The position numbers and the translations under genes are program-made. DNA of 64,000 nucleotides from NCBI RefSeq assembly GCF_001543895.1, contig NZ_JYIJ01000019.1:310001-374000 (forward strand). Reading direction: 5' to 3'. The notes beneath the pieces are model-generated. The model made no database searches. It saw nothing but the letters and a program-made list of their open reading frames with translations, and had not been told where the DNA came from. This document shows positions 16,576 through 24,898 of this stretch, piece by piece. This DNA is from Carbonactinospora thermoautotrophica. GTDB lineage: Bacteria > Actinomycetota > Actinomycetes > Streptomycetales > Carbonactinosporaceae. The first letter of the stretch is position 1. Every line of letters starts with the position of its first letter.

Positions 16576-16848
16576 CTAGTGGGATCGGGTGGCCGACTGC
16601 CAACGGCCCAGGTCGGGGTGCGCCGGGTCGAGCGGGGCAGGGGCCGGCGGCGGGGTGAGAGCGGGGCATCGACGGCTCGGCGTGCCCCGATCCGCGCACG
16701 CGACCACCTGCGCCGGCCGGTGGGGGAGCGAGACCCGCGGGGTACCGGCCACCGCCTGGTGGTCACGGCGGACCGGGTGCAGCCGCAGCTCGGACGGCCA
16801 ACGCGCCGGTGGGTCCGGGAGCCGATCGGTGGTCCACACTTGGACCAC
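16576..16848 (-). CDS. Possible small hypothetical protein
   Basis: A 90-residue frame on the minus strand opens with GTG preceded by AGGA at a good distance, and has the high G/C third positions of the genome. It begins VVQVWTTDRLPDPPARW and contains a basic WPSELRLHPVRRDHQ segment, then becomes proline-rich. No family was recognised. The rest of the ~600-base gap between tRNA-Arg and the CBS gene (16468-17072) shows no other convincing gene, so this is the best candidate, but it may be a chance frame. Confidence 0.3.
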   Translation of the reverse strand: MVQVWTTDRLPDPPARWPSELRLHPVRRDHQAVAGTPRVSLPHRPAQVVACADRGTPSRRCPALTPPPAPAPLDPAHPDLGRWQSATRSH

Positions 16849-17072
16849 TCGCCATCCTGAGGTGGAATGCCGCCGGCACCGGACCGGGTCGCGTGCGACG
16901 ACCTGCCGCCGGGACCTGGCCCGAGCAGGGTAAGTCGCTAAATGCGAGACTCTGGGGGTAAGGGCTGAATGCGAAGCTCCAGGTGTAGGGGCGGTTGCGC
17001 CGGGAATGGCGCTGGCGGCCGGACGGCCGTCAGTACGCTGAAAGATACTCGGACTACGAGGAGCGGATAGCC

Positions 17073-17531
17073 GTGCGTGTCTCGGACGTCATGACCCAGG
17101 CCAGCATCTCGGATTCCCCGTCGGACACCCTCCGTTCGGCGGCCGAACGTATGTGGGGGCAGCAGACCGGCTCGCTGGTGGTGATGGAGGGCGAACAGTT
17201 GGTCGGCATCATCACCGAGCGGGACATCCTCAAGGCCGCTGCCCAGGGCGTGGACCTGGACAAGACCCCGGTCGGTGACCTCATGACGCGGGAGGTGCAG
17301 ACCGTCCCGCCGGACCGTTCGATCCGGGACGCCGCCCGCATGATGGCGCAGCACTGGATCCGGCACCTGCCGGTGGTGGACGGCGGCAAGGTCGTCGGTG
17401 TGCTGAGCCAGCGGGACATCGTCGGCATTTTCGCGGCCTTGTGGCAGGAGGACGACAACATCGAGATCGAGGCCGACAAGCTCGTCCGTGAGCAGCGGCT
17501 CAAGCGGCTTGAGCACGGGGACCTGGACTGA
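17073..17531 (+). CDS. Two-CBS-domain protein
   Basis: A 152-residue cytoplasmic protein of two consecutive CBS domains: VSDVMTQASISDSPSDTLRSAAERM...LVGIITERDILKA, then VGDLMTREVQTVPPDRSIRDAARMM...VVGVLSQRDIVGIFAAL. Pairs of CBS domains (a Bateman module) typically bind adenosine nucleotides and report energy state, but free-standing ones mostly lack assigned targets. The GTG at 17073 has GAGGAG at 17058-17063. It is followed after two bases by a small conserved gene, and the pair is closed by a strong terminator. Confidence 0.85.
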   Translation: MRVSDVMTQASISDSPSDTLRSAAERMWGQQTGSLVVMEGEQLVGIITERDILKAAAQGVDLDKTPVGDLMTREVQTVPPDRSIRDAARMMAQHWIRHLPVVDGGKVVGVLSQRDIVGIFAALWQEDDNIEIEADKLVREQRLKRLEHGDLD

Positions 17532-17533
17532 CC

Positions 17534-17668
17534 GTGGCGTACCGGGACCCCTTCGGCCCCTTGCTGCCGGAGCAGACCAGCGACGACACCGACGCCGGGT
17601 GGGGCGACCGGGAGCAGGACGATCTGGAGCGCCTGCTCCGTGAGCGACCTCCGCACCACGGCGGCTGA
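17534..17668 (+). CDS. Small conserved actinobacterial protein (44 aa)
   Basis: The GTG at 17534 starts two bases after the CBS stop and encodes 44 residues ending in ERPPHHGG. The central DDTDAGWGDR motif and the RLLRERPPH tail resemble a small acidic protein seen in actinobacteria (SDDTDxGWGER...DRPPHW), recalled from memory. It is short enough to be missed by gene finders. Close coupling to the CBS gene and the motif support it as real; function is unknown. Confidence 0.65.
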   Translation: MAYRDPFGPLLPEQTSDDTDAGWGDREQDDLERLLRERPPHHGG

Positions 17669-17696
17669 GAAAGCGACCGCCGCGCCAACGGCGGCC

Positions 17697-17744
17697 GGGA
17701 ACCAACGGCGCCCAGGGCGTCCGACTCGGGCGCCGTTGGTTCCC
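17697..17744. terminator. Strong bidirectional terminator
   Basis: GGGAACCAACGGCGCCC (17697-17713) is perfectly inverted at 17728-17744, a 17-bp stem with a 14-base loop. It lies between the CBS operon (+) and mscL (-), which converge here, so it can serve both. Confidence 0.8.
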
Positions 17745-17756
17745 GGGTGCCGGGTC

Positions 17757-18146
17757 CTATCTGCGCTCCATCTGCCGGTCGCGCAGGAGGTCGCGGATCT
17801 CGGCGAGCAGCTCGGCCTCGGACGGCTTGGCCGGCTCGACCGCCTCCTCCTTCTTGCGGCGCTCCAGGAGCTTCTGCGTCGGCAGCACGAAGACGAAGTA
17901 CGTGACGGCCGCCGTGATCAGGAAGGCGATCAGGGCGTTGACGAAGGCGGCCCAGTCCATCGTCACGCCCTTGGGGAGCACGATCTGGCCGCCCCGGATG
18001 CCGCCGCCGCTGAACAGCTTGACGAGCGGGTAGATGAACGAGTCGGCGAACTGCTTCACCAGGGCGGCGAACGCGGAGCCGACGACGACCGCGACGGCGA
18101 GCTCGATGACGTTGCCGCGCAGCAGGAAGTCCCGGAAGCCCTTCAC
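17757..18146 (-). CDS. mscL: Large-conductance mechanosensitive channel MscL
   Basis: Homopentameric membrane channel that opens on membrane tension to release solutes during hypo-osmotic shock. From the proposed GTG at 18146 it has 129 residues. The N-terminal amphipathic helix and TM1 read KGFRDFLLRGNVIELAVAVVVGSAF, TM2 is FLITAAVTYFVFVLP, and a charged cytoplasmic tail (RRKKEEAVEPAKPSEAELLAEI) follows. The open frame reaches a GTG at 18167, but a GGAGGAG site lies between the two, at the right distance for 18146, and family members begin M(L)KGFR. Periplasmic loop SGGGIRGG is present. Confidence 0.93.
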   Translation of the reverse strand: MKGFRDFLLRGNVIELAVAVVVGSAFAALVKQFADSFIYPLVKLFSGGGIRGGQIVLPKGVTMDWAAFVNALIAFLITAAVTYFVFVLPTQKLLERRKKEEAVEPAKPSEAELLAEIRDLLRDRQMERR

Positions 18147-18315
18147 GGCTTGTTTTCTCTCCTCCACATCGGCGATCCCGGTGACGTCTCGTCGACCGGG
18201 CAGCGGAGTGAATCCTGACGGATTCTGCGGACTATCCGCCCGCTCCTACCCGGTGGGGGAGATCGCTTCGTGAATTTCACTCAACCGGGTGACGGAGAAT
18301 ATCGACTTTCCCGGC

Positions 18316-18341
18316 GAACCGGCCTGCTGTCGAGCCGGTTC
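18316..18341 (-). terminator. Hairpin downstream of the CpaB-like gene
   Basis: GAACCGGC (18316-18323) is inverted as GCCGGTTC (18334-18341), an 8-bp stem and 10-base loop, 16 bases past the stop of the minus-strand gene. No T-tract follows, so termination strength is uncertain. Confidence 0.4.
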
Positions 18342-18357
18342 CCACCCGCGTCCCGGC

Positions 18358-19071
18358 TCAGCGTCCCAGCACCGCCACCGAAAGCCGGGACGTGACGGCG
18401 GCCCGGGCCAGTTCCTGAGCCAGTTCGGGTGTGGTGGCGAGCACGACCAGGGCGCCTTCGGCCGCCGCCGGGTCGCCGGCCGGCGGATCGCTCGGAGACC
18501 CGGGATCGTAGGCGCGAGGCACGGCCAGGACACGCGCCCCGGCGGCGACCATCCGCGCGACCGGGTCACCCGACGTCCGGGCATCCGCGGCGAACACGGC
18601 CACCCGATCCCCGGGGGCGAGCAAACGCGCCACCCCCGGATCGGCGACCCGGATCGGGGTGGCGACCAGCGCCCGCCCGTCCTCGCGGTATCCGGCCAGC
18701 AGCTCCGGACCGAGCAGCCGCACGTCGGTCAGCGGCTCGCCCCGGCGCATCGGCCCGGCCAGCAATCTGCCCGCCACCTGCGCTCCGGGCCGTAACGCCC
18801 CCGCCGGGACCGCCTCGGCCGGTAGCGCCACCGGCCGTAGGTCGGCGGGGCGCAGCACCACCCCGCCCGGGATGTCCCGCGCAGCGGCCAGCACGGTCTG
18901 CCCAGGCGGCGGGGCCGGCCGTAACGCGCCTACCAGCGCGAGCACCGCCGCCCCCGCCAGCGCCGCCGCGACCCACCGCCGGTGCCAGGCGAGCATGCGC
19001 CGCAACGCGCGCAGCCCTACCGGCCCAGCCGCGCCCGAGGCCGCCGGCCCGCCCGTCGCGTGGTCGTACAT
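18358..19071 (-). CDS. CpaB/RcpC-like SAF-domain protein
   Basis: A 237-residue protein with one N-terminal transmembrane segment (WVAAALAGAAVLALVGAL) followed by a SAF domain: TVLAAARDIPGGVVLRPADLRPVALP and GRLLAGPMRRGEPLTDVRLLG. A RcpC-like region follows, with LVATPIRVADPGVARLLAPGDRVAVFAA. This is the Flp-pilus assembly CpaB family. No pilin, secretin or CpaF-like gene is nearby, and such solitary SAF proteins are common next to mscL in actinobacteria, so a pilus role is doubtful. The ATG at 19071 has GGGGAGG upstream; the frame continues further but without family similarity. Confidence 0.75.
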   Translation of the reverse strand: MYDHATGGPAASGAAGPVGLRALRRMLAWHRRWVAAALAGAAVLALVGALRPAPPPGQTVLAAARDIPGGVVLRPADLRPVALPAEAVPAGALRPGAQVAGRLLAGPMRRGEPLTDVRLLGPELLAGYREDGRALVATPIRVADPGVARLLAPGDRVAVFAADARTSGDPVARMVAAGARVLAVPRAYDPGSPSDPPAGDPAAAEGALVVLATTPELAQELARAAVTSRLSVAVLGR

Positions 19072-19307
19072 CGGGTTACCTCCCCCGTGGGATGCGGACG
19101 CGGTGGCCATCCACCGCCGCGTGCCAGGTGCCACCGCACGTGCCGTGACAGCCCTGTCCTGCCGGAGCCACGCCCGCCCCGAAGCCACGGCCTTGCCCTC
19201 CCGCGCGGGTAGCCGGCGAGCCGGGCCGTGACTCGCCGGCTCTGGGTGCGCCCGAGGCGGCAGGCTCGGCGCCACAGCGGGACGGCGGGCCGCCCGGAGC
19301 GGGACCG

Positions 19308-20126
19308 TCAGGGCAGGTCCAGGCCGGTATCCAGGCTGTCCAGGGCGTGGCTGCACAGGCAGTCACGCTCGGCCGGAAGCTTGGGGATGACCGTCATGAG
19401 CAGGTCGCGCAGCCGGGCGACGTTCTCGCCGAACACCCGGAGCACCTCCTCCATCGTGACGCCCTCGCCCTCTTGGAGTCCGGCGTCGAGGTCGGTGACG
19501 AGGGCGATCGGGGTGTAGCACATGGCCAGCTCGCGGGCGAGTACGGCCTCGGGGTGACCGGTCATGCCGATGATCGACCAGCCCTGGGCCTGGTACCACA
19601 GCGATTCGGCCCGGGTGGAGAAACGCGGCCCCTCCACCACGACCAGGGTGCCGCCGTCGACCGGGTCCCAGCCCTCCTGGCGGGCCTGGTCGAGGACGAG
19701 GCGACGACCGACCGGGCAGTAGGGGTCGGCGAACGCGACGTGGACGACCTTGGGGCCGTCGTAGAAGGTCTGCGGGCGGCCGGAGGTGCGGTCGACCAGT
19801 TGGTCGGGCACGACGAGCGTGCCCGGACCCAGGTCGCGGCGCAGGCCGCCGACCGCGCACGGGGCCAGCACCTGGCGAACGCCGAGGGAGCGCAGCGCCC
19901 ACAGGTTGGCGCGGTAGTTGATGCGGTGCGGTGGGAAACGGTGGTCCCGGCCGTGGCGGGGCAGGAAGGCCACGGTGCGGCCCGCGACCTCACCGATCAC
20001 GACGGGGTCGCTCGGTGCTCCGTACGGGGTGTCGACGGGGACCTCGGTGACGTCGTCCAGGAACGCGTAGAACCCGGAGCCACCGATGACGCCGATCTCG
20101 GCGCGGGGACGTGTGGTGTCGGCCAT
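19308..20126 (-). CDS. mtnP: S-methyl-5'-thioadenosine phosphorylase
   Basis: Phosphorolysis of methylthioadenosine to adenine and methylthioribose-1-phosphate in methionine salvage. 272 residues. The N-terminal IGVIGGSGFYAFLDD, the phosphate/substrate motif FLPRHGRDHRFPPHRINYRANLWAL, VVPDQLVDRTSGRP, and GMTGHPEAVLARELAMCYTPIALVTD are all typical of the MTAP/PNP family II. The nucleoside specificity (MTA, MTI or purine) cannot be fixed by eye. The ATG at 20126 is used; an in-frame ATG at 20138 would add four residues, and neither has a clear ribosome-binding site. Confidence 0.9.
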   Translation of the reverse strand: MADTTRPRAEIGVIGGSGFYAFLDDVTEVPVDTPYGAPSDPVVIGEVAGRTVAFLPRHGRDHRFPPHRINYRANLWALRSLGVRQVLAPCAVGGLRRDLGPGTLVVPDQLVDRTSGRPQTFYDGPKVVHVAFADPYCPVGRRLVLDQARQEGWDPVDGGTLVVVEGPRFSTRAESLWYQAQGWSIIGMTGHPEAVLARELAMCYTPIALVTDLDAGLQEGEGVTMEEVLRVFGENVARLRDLLMTVIPKLPAERDCLCSHALDSLDTGLDLP

Positions 20127-20165
20127 GTCCCGAACCATAACCACGCGGACGCGACCTGCGATCGT

Positions 20166-20205
20166 CTGTCCACAGGTCGCGTCCGCCGAGGTCAGGTTAT
20201 CCACA
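20166..20205. promoter_or_regulatory. Two DnaA-box-like sites
   Basis: TTATCCACA at 20197-20205 is a perfect consensus DnaA box. CTGTCCACA at 20166-20174 differs by one base from the actinobacterial form TTGTCCACA. They are 31 bases apart in the same orientation, upstream of mtnP. Two boxes do not make an origin. Confidence 0.4.
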
Positions 20206-20230
20206 GGCGCTGGCCGTGGCGCGCCACCCC

Positions 20231-20280
20231 GCGCGCACCGCCCCGCGCGCACCGCCCCGCGCGCACCGCCCCGCGCGCAG
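20231..20280. repeat. 14-bp GC tandem repeat
   Basis: GCGCGCACCGCCCC is repeated three times exactly (20231-20244, 20245-20258, 20259-20272) plus a partial copy to 20280. It lies between the FmdB gene and mtnP, downstream of FmdB on the minus strand. Low-complexity slippage repeat; no function evident. Confidence 0.85.
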
Positions 20281-20299
20281 CGCGCGAACCGCGCCGGCG

Positions 20300-20581
20300 T
20301 CAGTTGCCGGTGCCGGCGGCAGCCTTGTCCGAGGAGCCGGACGAGCTGCCCGAGGAGCTGCTGGACGAGGAGTCGGAGCTGCTCTTCCCGTTGCTGTTCG
20401 AGGAGCTGCGGCTGTCGGTGCGGTAGAAGCCCGAACCCTTGAACACGATGCCGACGGCCGAGAACAACTTGCGCAGCCGGCCCTTGCACGACGGGCACTC
20501 CGTCAGCGGATCGTCGCTGAACTTCTGGACGACCTCGAGGCGCTCGTCGCACTCCGTACACGCGTACTGGTACGTGGGCAC
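20300..20581 (-). CDS. FmdB-family zinc-ribbon protein with poly-Ser tail
   Basis: A 93-residue protein. The first ~40 residues form the FmdB/CxxC_CxxC_SSSS zinc ribbon: PTYQYACTECDERLEVVQ, then TECPSCKGRLRKLF and VGIVFKGSGFYRTDSR. The remaining ~35 residues are almost only Ser, Gly and Asn, ending DKAAAGTGN, a known compositional tail of the family in actinobacteria. Start is GTG at 20581 with GGAGGGG upstream. Members are proposed regulators, but no mechanism is established. Confidence 0.88.
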   Translation of the reverse strand: MPTYQYACTECDERLEVVQKFSDDPLTECPSCKGRLRKLFSAVGIVFKGSGFYRTDSRSSSNSNGKSSSDSSSSSSSGSSSGSSDKAAAGTGN

Positions 20582-20789
20582 TTGCCCCTCCTGGTTAGCA
20601 CTCTCGTTCTCCGACTGCTAATGGTGCGACATGGCGCCGGCAATAGTCCAGCCGGGGTGTCGCCGGTCACCGCGGGGACACCGGTCAGGCGGTGGGGTGG
20701 CCGGTGACCCGGACGGCAGCCCGAGCGCGGTCCAGCACCGGTGATCAGCGCCGCCTCGCGTCCAGCGCGCACCGGGGCGCCGCGCCTCC

Positions 20790-22883
20790 TCAACTCCCAC
20801 CCCCCGGCCGGCGGCGTGCCAGGGCCGGCTCGGCGCCGTCGATCGTGAGCTCGAACCACACCGCCTTGCCCCGCCGGGTCGGCCGCACCCCCCACTGGGT
20901 GCTCAGCGCGTCCACCAGGTGCAGCCCGCGCCCGCCCTCGTCCAGCTCCCCGGCCACGCGCATCCGCGGCAACCGCACGTCGCCGTCGTACACCTCGCCC
21001 CACAGGGCGTTGCGGCCCCGGCGCAGCACCAGCTCCAGCCGCCGGCAGCGGCGCAGCCGCGACACGTCGAAGGCGGCCCCCGGCCGCGGGACGAGCCAGG
21101 CGGCGTCGAGCGCGTGCCGTATGGAGTTGGTGACCAGCTCCGACACCAGCAGCTCCGCGATCTCCCGGTGCTCCCGCAGCCCCCACTCGGCCAACACCTC
21201 GCGGGTGTGCCGCCGGGCCGAGGACGCGGAGGCCGGCAGCGCGGGCAGCGTCAGGCGGCTCATCGGCAGCTCCGCGTCGGCGGTCCGGACCGCGAGCACG
21301 GCCTGGTCGTCCTCCGGCTCGCCCGGGGCCGCGCGCAGCGCCGCCTCGCACAGCTCCTCCGGTCCGCCCGGCGGCTCGGCGAGGGCGGTCCGCAGCCGGT
21401 TCACGCCCTGGTCCACGCGCAGGTCACGGCGCTCCACCACCCCGTCCGTGTACAGCAGCAGGCCGCCCCCGGGCGGCACCAGGTACTCGTGCTGCTCGTA
21501 CGGGGTGCCGCCGCCCATGCCGAGCGGGGCGTCGGCCGGGCCGGCCAGGCTCGCACAGGCCGACGGGTGCAGCAGCAGCGGCGGCGGGTTGCCCGCGTTC
21601 GCCACCACGCAGCGCCGGGTGAACGGGTCGTACACCGCGTACACGCACGTCACCATCAGCGAGTCGTCGAGGCCCTGCACCAGCTCGTCCAGGTGTGTGA
21701 GCAACCGCGCCGGCGGCAGGTCGAGCACCGCGTACGCCCGCAGCGCCGCGCGCAACTGGCCCATGACCGCGGCCGCGTGCGCGCCCCGACCCTGGACGTC
21801 GCCGATCACGATGCCCACCCGCCCCGTCGGCAGCGGGATCACGTCGTAGAAGTCGCCGCCCACCTCGGCGTCGGCGCCCGGCCGGTACTGGTACGCCACC
21901 TCGACGCCGTCCACCCGGGGCAGCATGCCCGGCAGCAGGCTGCGCTGCAGGGTGAGCGACAGCGAGCGCTGCCGGTCGTACAGGGCGGCGTTGTCCAGCG
22001 CGAGGCCGGCGCGCGCCGCCAGCTCCTCCACCATGTCGAGGTCGTCCGTGTCGTACCGCCGGCCGCTCACCGAGGTCATCACGCACAGCACGCCGCGCAC
22101 CCCGTGCGGCCCGCCCAGGGGCGCCGCGATCACGGCCCGCAGGCCCACCCGGCGCGCCCACTTCACGACCGCAGGGTTCGGCGCCGCCGCTGCCGTGGCG
22201 TCCAGGCGCCGCACGTCGTCGAGGAGCACCCCGCGGCCGGTGCGCAGCGCCTCCGCCACGGGGTGGTCGCTCGGGTACCGCGGGGCCTGGCCGACCGGAA
22301 CCCAGCCGGTGTCCGAGTCGCCGACCGTGTGCGCGTTGACCAGGCGCACCAGGCGGCCGGTCTCGTCGAACAGGTCGATGAAACAGTGGTCGGCGATTCC
22401 GGGCACCAGCAGCTCGGCGACGGTGGACAGCGTCCGATTCACCTCCAGGGACGTGCCGAGCAGCAGCCCGGCCCGGGACATCAGCGCCAGCCGAGCGAGC
22501 GCCTTCTGCTGCTGGTGGCGGCTGTCCAGGGCGTCCCGGCCGGTGACCACGATGCTGGTCACCGCGCCGTCCGGCCCCCGCAGCGGCGTGCAGCGGAACC
22601 GGCCGATCAGCGGCCCCCCGTTTTTGGCGCGGATCTGGAACGAACCCTCCCAGGGCCGGCCCGCGAGCACCTGCGCGGCCAGCTCGGACGCCTGCCCGGG
22701 GTCTTCCGGCGCGATCCCCAGGTCCAGTATCGACCGCCCGACCGCCTCGTCCCGGGTCCAGCCGAGCAGTTGCTCGGCCGCGGTGTTCCACACCCTGACC
22801 ACGAGGTCGGTGTCCGTGATGGCCACGGCGTGGCCCAGCGCGTCCAGCACCTCCCGCAGCGGGGGATCGTAGGGGTCGGTCAT
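20790..22883 (-). CDS. PAS-GAF-SpoIIE phosphatase with C-terminal HATPase (RsbU/RsbW fusion)
   Basis: A 697-residue cytoplasmic signalling protein. PAS domain at about 8-125 (AITDTDLVVRVWNTAAEQLLGW), GAF at about 150-310, PP2C/SpoIIE phosphatase at about 325-545 (AEVGGDFYDVIPLPTGRVGIVIGDVQGRG, LLLYTDGVVERR, DDQAVLAV). A histidine-kinase-like ATPase at about 565-690 carries an N-box (LVSELVTNSIRHA) and a G-box (GGRGLHLVDALSTQWG). Such proteins control sigma factors by partner switching: the phosphatase acts on anti-anti-sigma factors and the ATPase acts as an anti-sigma kinase. No sigma or anti-anti-sigma gene is adjacent. The inputs sensed by PAS and GAF are unknown. Length and domain order are normal for actinobacteria. 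Confidence 0.9.
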   Translation of the reverse strand: MTDPYDPPLREVLDALGHAVAITDTDLVVRVWNTAAEQLLGWTRDEAVGRSILDLGIAPEDPGQASELAAQVLAGRPWEGSFQIRAKNGGPLIGRFRCTPLRGPDGAVTSIVVTGRDALDSRHQQQKALARLALMSRAGLLLGTSLEVNRTLSTVAELLVPGIADHCFIDLFDETGRLVRLVNAHTVGDSDTGWVPVGQAPRYPSDHPVAEALRTGRGVLLDDVRRLDATAAAAPNPAVVKWARRVGLRAVIAAPLGGPHGVRGVLCVMTSVSGRRYDTDDLDMVEELAARAGLALDNAALYDRQRSLSLTLQRSLLPGMLPRVDGVEVAYQYRPGADAEVGGDFYDVIPLPTGRVGIVIGDVQGRGAHAAAVMGQLRAALRAYAVLDLPPARLLTHLDELVQGLDDSLMVTCVYAVYDPFTRRCVVANAGNPPPLLLHPSACASLAGPADAPLGMGGGTPYEQHEYLVPPGGGLLLYTDGVVERRDLRVDQGVNRLRTALAEPPGGPEELCEAALRAAPGEPEDDQAVLAVRTADAELPMSRLTLPALPASASSARRHTREVLAEWGLREHREIAELLVSELVTNSIRHALDAAWLVPRPGAAFDVSRLRRCRRLELVLRRGRNALWGEVYDGDVRLPRMRVAGELDEGGRGLHLVDALSTQWGVRPTRRGKAVWFELTIDGAEPALARRRPGGGS

Positions 22884-22919
22884 ACCCGGTCGCCCTCTGC
22901 CGCGGGAGCGCGCCCGCGA

Positions 22920-24710
22920 TCAGTGGGTCCGGCGATGCCTGCCGCGCGACCGCGGGAAGGGCTGCCGGGGTTCCGCATGGCCTGTGTCCTTCGCTTCCGA
23001 TGACGGTTTCTCCTGGGTGGCGACCAGGGCCGCCAGGCCGGTCGTGACCGGCACCGAGGCGGCGAGCCCGATGCCGCCGACCAGCGTGCGTACCACCTCC
23101 TGCGCGACCGCCTCGGTCGTCAGCACCTCCAGCAGCCCCCGCTGGGACACCGCGAACAGCAGCACCAACGGGAGGGACGCGCCAGCATACGCCAGGACGA
23201 GGGTGTTCACCGTGGACGCGATGTGGTCGCGGCCCACCCGCACCGCCGCGCGGTAAAGCTGGCGTACCCCGAACGACGGGTTGGCTGCCTTCAGCTCCCA
23301 CACGACCGCGGTCTGCGTCACGGTCACGTCGTCCAGCACGCCGAGGGAGCCGATCACCATCCCGGCGAGCAGCAGGCCCCGCAGGTCCACCTGCTGGTAC
23401 AGCGCGCCCAGCAGGCTGTTGGCGTCCGACCCCAGGCCGGTCAGGTGCGTGACCGCGATGAACAACGCGCCCAGCAGGCCGATGAGCGCCAGGCTCATGC
23501 ACGTGCCGAGGACCGCGACCGAGGTACGGGCCGAGAACCCGTGCGTCAGGTACAGCGCCACCAGCATGATCGCCGAACCGCCCACGATCGCGACCAGCAG
23601 CGGGTTGGCGCCCTCCAGGATCGCCGGCAGGATGAACGCCACCAGCGCCACGAAGCTCAGTCCCAAGGCGGCCAGCGCGGCCAGCCCGCGCCACCGGCCG
23701 AACAGGACCACCGCCGCCGCGAACACGACGCCGAGCAGCACCGTCGGCGTCCGCCGCTCGAAGTCGACGATCTGGTACCGCAGGTCCTCGGGCACGTTCG
23801 GTGCGTACGTGAGGACCACGCCGTCCCCGACGGTGAACCGCGGGTTCCCCGGTGCCAGGCTCACCACCTGCCTGGTCTCCCGCCCGGCGCCGGGTCCTTC
23901 GGTGATCCGGACCGTGACCCGCGCGCAGGCGTCCTGGCCCGTCCCGGGACCGCCCTCGCCCGGCCCGTCCGGCCCCTCCGGGGCCGCCGCCCCGTCCGCG
24001 GCGGCGCCGTCTGCGCCCGCCGGGCCCGCCTCCGTGCAGGAGACGTTCTCGACGGCCTGTACCGTCCCGCGCGCGAGCTGCTGGTCGAAGCCCAACCCGC
24101 GGACCGTCGTCCGGTACGCCCCCGACGGCCACAGCACCACCAGTCCGACCAGTGTCGCCACGGCGAACGGCGCGAGCAGCGCGACCAGCAGCCGCCGCAC
24201 CCGGGCGGACGCCGGGGGAGCCGGCCCGTCGTGCGCGTGGAGGTGGCCGTGTGCCGGGGTGGGCGGGTGGCCGGGGTCGGAATCGACCCGGTCGCGCGCC
24301 GCGCCGAGCGCCGCCGGGGTGTCAGGCTCGCCACGCGACCGGTCGCCTGGCGGCTGCGGCCACCCGTCGCCGGCGCGGTCCGGCCCGGCGCCCCGGTGCG
24401 GCCCTGGCACATGCCGGGGCGGCGGGCCGGGCGGTGGATCGGACGCCAGGGCGTGGTCTCGGACCGGGCTGAGGCGGTGCCCGGTCGTGGGTCCGGGGAG
24501 GGCGGGCGGGCCGGCTGGCAGGCGGCGACCAGGGGCGGGTCCGGTGCCGGGCACGCGTCGCGGCAGGCCGGCGGCCGGCCCGGTCGCGGCACCGGTCACG
24601 GGCCGGACGAGCTGGTCCGGACCGGCTGCGGCCTCCTGGCGCTGGACTGGAGTCGGACCGGTATCACGTGCGAGGCGGGACCCTGGATTCTGCCCGTGAC
24701 CGACTTCCAC
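22920..24710 (-). CDS. YibE/F-like multipass membrane protein with long Pro-rich N-terminus
   Basis: The last ~430 residues are a YibE/F protein. It has a first membrane helix (LLVALLAPFAVATLVGLVVLW) and an extracytoplasmic domain with DFERRTPTVLL. About seven further helices follow, including LLAGMVIGSLGVLDDVTVTQTAVVWEL, a family hallmark. The first ~165 residues are proline/arginine-rich without recognisable fold, then a His-rich AHGHLHAHDG precedes the first helix. The GTG at 24710 is supported by GGAGG at 24719-24723 with 8-base spacing, so the long tail may be real; a GTG at 24410 is the main alternative. Function of YibE/F is not established; transport or exporter roles are only proposed. 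Confidence 0.72.
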   Translation of the reverse strand: MEVGHGQNPGSRLARDTGPTPVQRQEAAAGPDQLVRPVTGAATGPAAGLPRRVPGTGPAPGRRLPAGPPALPGPTTGHRLSPVRDHALASDPPPGPPPRHVPGPHRGAGPDRAGDGWPQPPGDRSRGEPDTPAALGAARDRVDSDPGHPPTPAHGHLHAHDGPAPPASARVRRLLVALLAPFAVATLVGLVVLWPSGAYRTTVRGLGFDQQLARGTVQAVENVSCTEAGPAGADGAAADGAAAPEGPDGPGEGGPGTGQDACARVTVRITEGPGAGRETRQVVSLAPGNPRFTVGDGVVLTYAPNVPEDLRYQIVDFERRTPTVLLGVVFAAAVVLFGRWRGLAALAALGLSFVALVAFILPAILEGANPLLVAIVGGSAIMLVALYLTHGFSARTSVAVLGTCMSLALIGLLGALFIAVTHLTGLGSDANSLLGALYQQVDLRGLLLAGMVIGSLGVLDDVTVTQTAVVWELKAANPSFGVRQLYRAAVRVGRDHIASTVNTLVLAYAGASLPLVLLFAVSQRGLLEVLTTEAVAQEVVRTLVGGIGLAASVPVTTGLAALVATQEKPSSEAKDTGHAEPRQPFPRSRGRHRRTH

Positions 24711-24898
24711 CCCGAGATCCTCCGTACGCAGACCAACACCAGCGGCCCGGCCTCGCGGTCGCCGCTCCGGCCCACACCGACCGGCACGCCCGGGCCGGCG
24801 ACCGCGGTGAACTCAAGCCCCTTGCCACAGTACGGTCGAGCGGCCCGGCCCTCCACGAGCAGGGGTACCCTGGTCCACTCCGGCGCCGGGCCCGCCGG

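Noticed and set aside
18358-19356. Long N-terminal version of the CpaB-like protein
   Set aside because: The strong GGGGAGG before ATG 19071 and the family's usual start just before the membrane helix favour the shorter form.
20166-20205. DnaA boxes as a replication origin
   Set aside because: Only two boxes, no AT-rich unwinding region, and no dnaA or dnaN nearby.
20231-20280. GC tandem repeat as a possible CRISPR-like array
   Set aside because: Units are 14 bp, directly adjacent with no spacers; simple slippage repeat.
20919-23003. 694-codon plus-strand frame
   Set aside because: Shadow of the PAS-GAF-SpoIIE gene, His/Gln/Arg-rich with no domain.
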